Positions 30,909 to 32,912 of a stretch of DNA of 32,912 nucleotides are shown here, piece by piece. The translations under genes and the position numbers were made by a program. The notes beneath the pieces are model-generated. The model did not search any database, had not been told where the DNA came from, and worked only from the letters and a program-made list of their open reading frames with translations. Numbering within the stretch: position 1 is the stretch's first letter; every line of letters begins with the position of its first letter. Origin of the DNA: an uncultured beta proteobacterium (lineage in GTDB: Bacteria > Pseudomonadota > Gammaproteobacteria > Burkholderiales > Burkholderiaceae_C); NCBI GenBank assembly GCA_903906695.1, contig CAIVLG010000147.1, positions 1-32,912 of the forward strand, given 5' to 3'.

Positions 30909-31912
30909 GGTGCCTCCTCCGAAAAGTGAGTCCGGATAAAGCGCGTGGAAAACAGCCTGGCGCTCTCATCCTCCAGCCGATCCGTAGCCATCTTGAAATA
31001 CTTGGCATCCACCTCGACGCCAACGCTGTTGCGGCCCCACTTTGCAGCTGCAACATTGGTGGTGCCGGTGCCCATGAACGGGTCCAGCACGGTGTCGCCC
31101 ACAAAACTGAACATGCGCACCAGACGCTCCGCCAGTTCCATCGGATAGGGCGCGGGGTGCTGACGCGTGGACGCGCCGGTCACGCCGGTCCAGATTTGCT
31201 GAAACCACTCGCGGTGGTTGTCACCGGAAATCACGCTGAGCAAGCGCGCCGCGTGAGATGGCTTACGGTAACCGCCGGGCTTGCGTTCCATCAGGATGAA
31301 TTCGATGTCGTTCTTGACGACGCCATTGGGCTCATAGGGCTTGCCCAAGAAACCACCGCCGTTGCCTGAGGCTTCATACACGGCGTTCGCAATCTTGTAC
31401 CAGATGATGGGCGCGACGTTGGAATAACCCAGCTTGCGGCAATGCTCCTGTATAGAGGCGTGCAACGGCACGACAGTGTGTTCGCCCGCGTTCTTGCGGC
31501 GCGACAGGCACACATCACCCACCACACATACCAGGCGGCCACCCGGCACCAGCGCGCGCAGGCAGTGTGCCCAGACGCGGTCCAGCTCGGTCAGAAAGGC
31601 CTCGTAGTCTTCGATGTACCCCATCTGCCCCTCGGAGTGGTTGTATTCCTTGAGCGTCCAGTAGGGCGGAGAGGTAAGCACCAGATGCAGGCTGTTGGGC
31701 GCCAGAAAGTCCATCGCCCGCGCATCGTGGTGCCACAGGTCGTGCCGTGTGGGAATGTTGCCTAGCGAGGCCTCGATCTCGCGCATCAAGGCCACGTCCT
31801 TGGCCACGCGCGGGATCAGCGTCTGGTCATCCGCGCCCGAGCGCAGGCTGGCAGGTAGCCAGTCTGCGAGGTCAGGCAGGGGGAAGTGGTCGGAGGCGTT
31901 CATGTCATTCAT
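30905..31912 (-). CDS. Beta-order DNA methyltransferase (N6A or N4C)
   Basis: 335 residues. The catalytic motif IV, TSPPYW, lies near the N terminus (80-85) and the SAM-binding motif DPFMGTG near the C terminus (277-283). This order (IV before I) marks the beta class. TSPPYW is common in N4-cytosine and N6-adenine methyltransferases. It is the partner of the PaeR7I-like endonuclease, four bases overlapping. The ATG lacks a clear ribosome-binding site; a second ATG three codons on is possible. Confidence 0.9.
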   Translation of the reverse strand: MNDMNASDHFPLPDLADWLPASLRSGADDQTLIPRVAKDVALMREIEASLGNIPTRHDLWHHDARAMDFLAPNSLHLVLTSPPYWTLKEYNHSEGQMGYIEDYEAFLTELDRVWAHCLRALVPGGRLVCVVGDVCLSRRKNAGEHTVVPLHASIQEHCRKLGYSNVAPIIWYKIANAVYEASGNGGGFLGKPYEPNGVVKNDIEFILMERKPGGYRKPSHAARLLSVISGDNHREWFQQIWTGVTGASTRQHPAPYPMELAERLVRMFSFVGDTVLDPFMGTGTTNVAAAKWGRNSVGVEVDAKYFKMATDRLEDESARLFSTRFIRTHFSEEAP

Positions 31913-32378
31913 TGTTTGTCAATTTTTAGGATGACCATTTCCAAAAAACATGTCGAGGTGAATGGCGCTGCCGGCGTGCTTGTGCCGTATCACGCATCTA
32001 TCGTTGCAGTCCGCATCTAGAAATGATCGCACTCCGGTTCCCAAATGTTCAATGACGAAGACACTGACCCCAAAAAGAGTGCGGGTGTACTGCTTAACAG
32101 GCTGCTGAAATACTCCCTCGCCGCATTCATCGAAAATATTCGACCTCATAGAACGGCCCACAAGCGATTTTCTTGATGCAGGTAAGGGGTGAGGGACCAC
32201 TGTTGACGACGAATTCTTGACCATGAACCAGTATTTCAGCGGCCTGTTAATGCGCCGGAATACTTTGTTGCTCTCTAGAAAAATCAACTGCCACCAGTTC
32301 CACCATTGCACAGCATGCGTATTCAGACAGCTAAATGAAGAAGCGTCTTGCAAGCTCACATGCAATAAAAGCGACGAA
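31913..32378. other. Gene-poor region with a MITE-like element
   Basis: No gene can be supported in these 466 bp. A minus-strand frame (32449-31919) crosses the whole segment, and a 43-codon plus-strand frame (32045-32176) enters the repeat; both are probably accidental. The segment carries a 157-bp element with inverted ends (32094-32250). Confidence 0.5.
32094..32250. mobile_element. MITE-like element with 21-bp inverted ends
   Basis: The left arm (32094-32114, starting TTAACAGGCTGCTGAAAT) is matched in inverse by the right arm (32230-32250) with one mismatch over 21 bp. The enclosed 115 bp holds no transposase. TGC flanks both ends and could be a 3-bp target duplication. The arm sequence is similar to ends of insertion sequences that I recall from proteobacteria, so the element may be a non-autonomous derivative. 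An alternative is a large hairpin with another role. Confidence 0.5.
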
Positions 32379-32903
32379 TCAAATCGATAAGATCTTCGTG
32401 GCACGGTAGTCCGTTGAACCGGTTTTGGAAGGGACTGCTTGAACTGCAACTTTCGAACCCGTTGAGAGGAGAATCCAGTTGGCCCAATCGCCTTTCTGAA
32501 ATCTTTCCGCTAGGAGAAAATATGCTTTATTGTCTTCATCTCGTGCAAACATATAGGTTGGAAATGACGAAGATGATGGTATGTGATAAATCTCAACCAA
32601 TTTGAATCCATCTGGAAGTCTATCTTCAGCGGTGGTAGCTATCTCCACCCGATTATGACTGATTATTCCATTCTCCCTAAATGGATTACCGGGAATGTCA
32701 ATTTCACGAAGTTTGCTATTTATAATATCTGAAGGACTATTAGGCTGACTCTGCAGTAATGGAATCTGCTCGTGACAGTAAGCTAATAGTCTCAATGCAG
32801 ATTGTCGATCTTGGGCGTTGTTTTGAATCAAATTCAAGATTGACGGAATATGCGTAATGATCTTTATTTGTTCCTTAATTATGTGTAGTGGACTTCCTTC
32901 CAA
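32379..32903 (-). CDS. Hypothetical protein at the window edge
   Basis: 174 residues from a TTG at 32903; an in-frame TAG lies just upstream, so the frame does not extend beyond the window. The base composition is more A/T-rich than the core genes. The C-terminal half has a strand-rich pattern (GFKLVEIYHIPSSSSF, YMFARDEDNKAYFLLAE). No family is recognised. The start is uncertain; if a frameshift lies upstream, the true gene could be longer. Confidence 0.5.
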   Translation of the reverse strand: MEGSPLHIIKEQIKIITHIPSILNLIQNNAQDRQSALRLLAYCHEQIPLLQSQPNSPSDIINSKLREIDIPGNPFRENGIISHNRVEIATTAEDRLPDGFKLVEIYHIPSSSSFPTYMFARDEDNKAYFLLAERFQKGDWANWILLSTGSKVAVQAVPSKTGSTDYRATKILSI

Positions 32904-32912
32904 TGCCTTCTA

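Noticed and set aside
31919..32449. 176-codon minus-strand frame
   Set aside because: It crosses the inverted-repeat element and overlaps the hypothetical gene at the edge by 71 bases; no recognisable domain.
1..32912. CRISPR arrays, tRNA and rRNA genes
   Set aside because: No regularly spaced repeat-spacer pattern and no tRNA or rRNA signature was noticed by eye on either strand. A tRNAscan and CRISPR search would settle this.

Overview
The window looks like a chromosomal segment of a GC-rich betaproteobacterium, most likely Burkholderiales (Comamonadaceae-like). I infer this from the housekeeping proteins and from two palindromic dispersed repeats of the kind common in that group; I cannot name the species. 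A conserved middle block (about 8.95-28.3 kb) is flanked by two accessory blocks.

Left accessory block (1-8.9 kb, almost all minus strand). The most unusual part is a co-oriented run of eight genes from 4998 down to 182. It begins with a PqqD-like peptide-recognition protein (4998-4687), a radical SAM/SPASM maturase (4721-3375) and a 46-residue two-cysteine peptide (3331-3191), which together look like an uncharacterised RiPP system. It continues with a CoiA-like zinc-ribbon protein, a 50-residue protein, a small protein with a degenerate P-loop, a short SelO (YdiU)-like kinase-fold protein that keeps the SelO active-site spacing, and a membrane-anchored protein with 23-residue repeats. An 11-base C tract (coding strand) lies exactly where the PqqD and radical SAM frames meet. 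Losing one C would fuse the two genes into a single 540-residue protein, so the tract is a sequencing error, a phase-variable switch or a slippage site. Upstream lie a terminator-like hairpin (5290-5333) and a three-gene operon (7866-5365) ending in a protein with two tandem, catalytically eroded DnaQ-type exonuclease domains. Next is a DUF1778-GNAT toxin-antitoxin pair (8860-8065).

Middle block (8.95-28.3 kb). These are ordinary metabolic and housekeeping genes: an FAD-linked 2-hydroxyacid dehydrogenase and DUF2069 protein divergent from a YihY-family protein; an RraA-like protein with an alpha/beta hydrolase; O-acetylhomoserine sulfhydrylase; a MazEF pair; chorismate synthase (aroC); a U32 peptidase-family protein of the YegQ/TrhP type; ArfB; a PaaI-like thioesterase; the GTPase YlqF/RbgA; a 2Fe-2S ferredoxin; a DHH phosphoesterase; a catalase-fold protein; an FrnE-like DsbA protein; a phasin-like protein; two half-size YeeE/YedE transporters; oligopeptidase A; a nitroreductase; and a glutathione S-transferase.

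Right accessory block (28.4-32.9 kb, minus strand). It holds a KTSC-domain protein overlapping an addiction-module-type protein, a short antitoxin-like remnant, a membrane-anchored Mrr-type nuclease with a zinc ribbon, and a restriction-modification pair (PaeR7I/XhoI-like endonuclease with a beta-order DNA methyltransferase). A 157-bp MITE-like element with 21-bp inverted ends and a hypothetical gene at the window edge complete it. This side reads as a defence and mobile-element neighbourhood.
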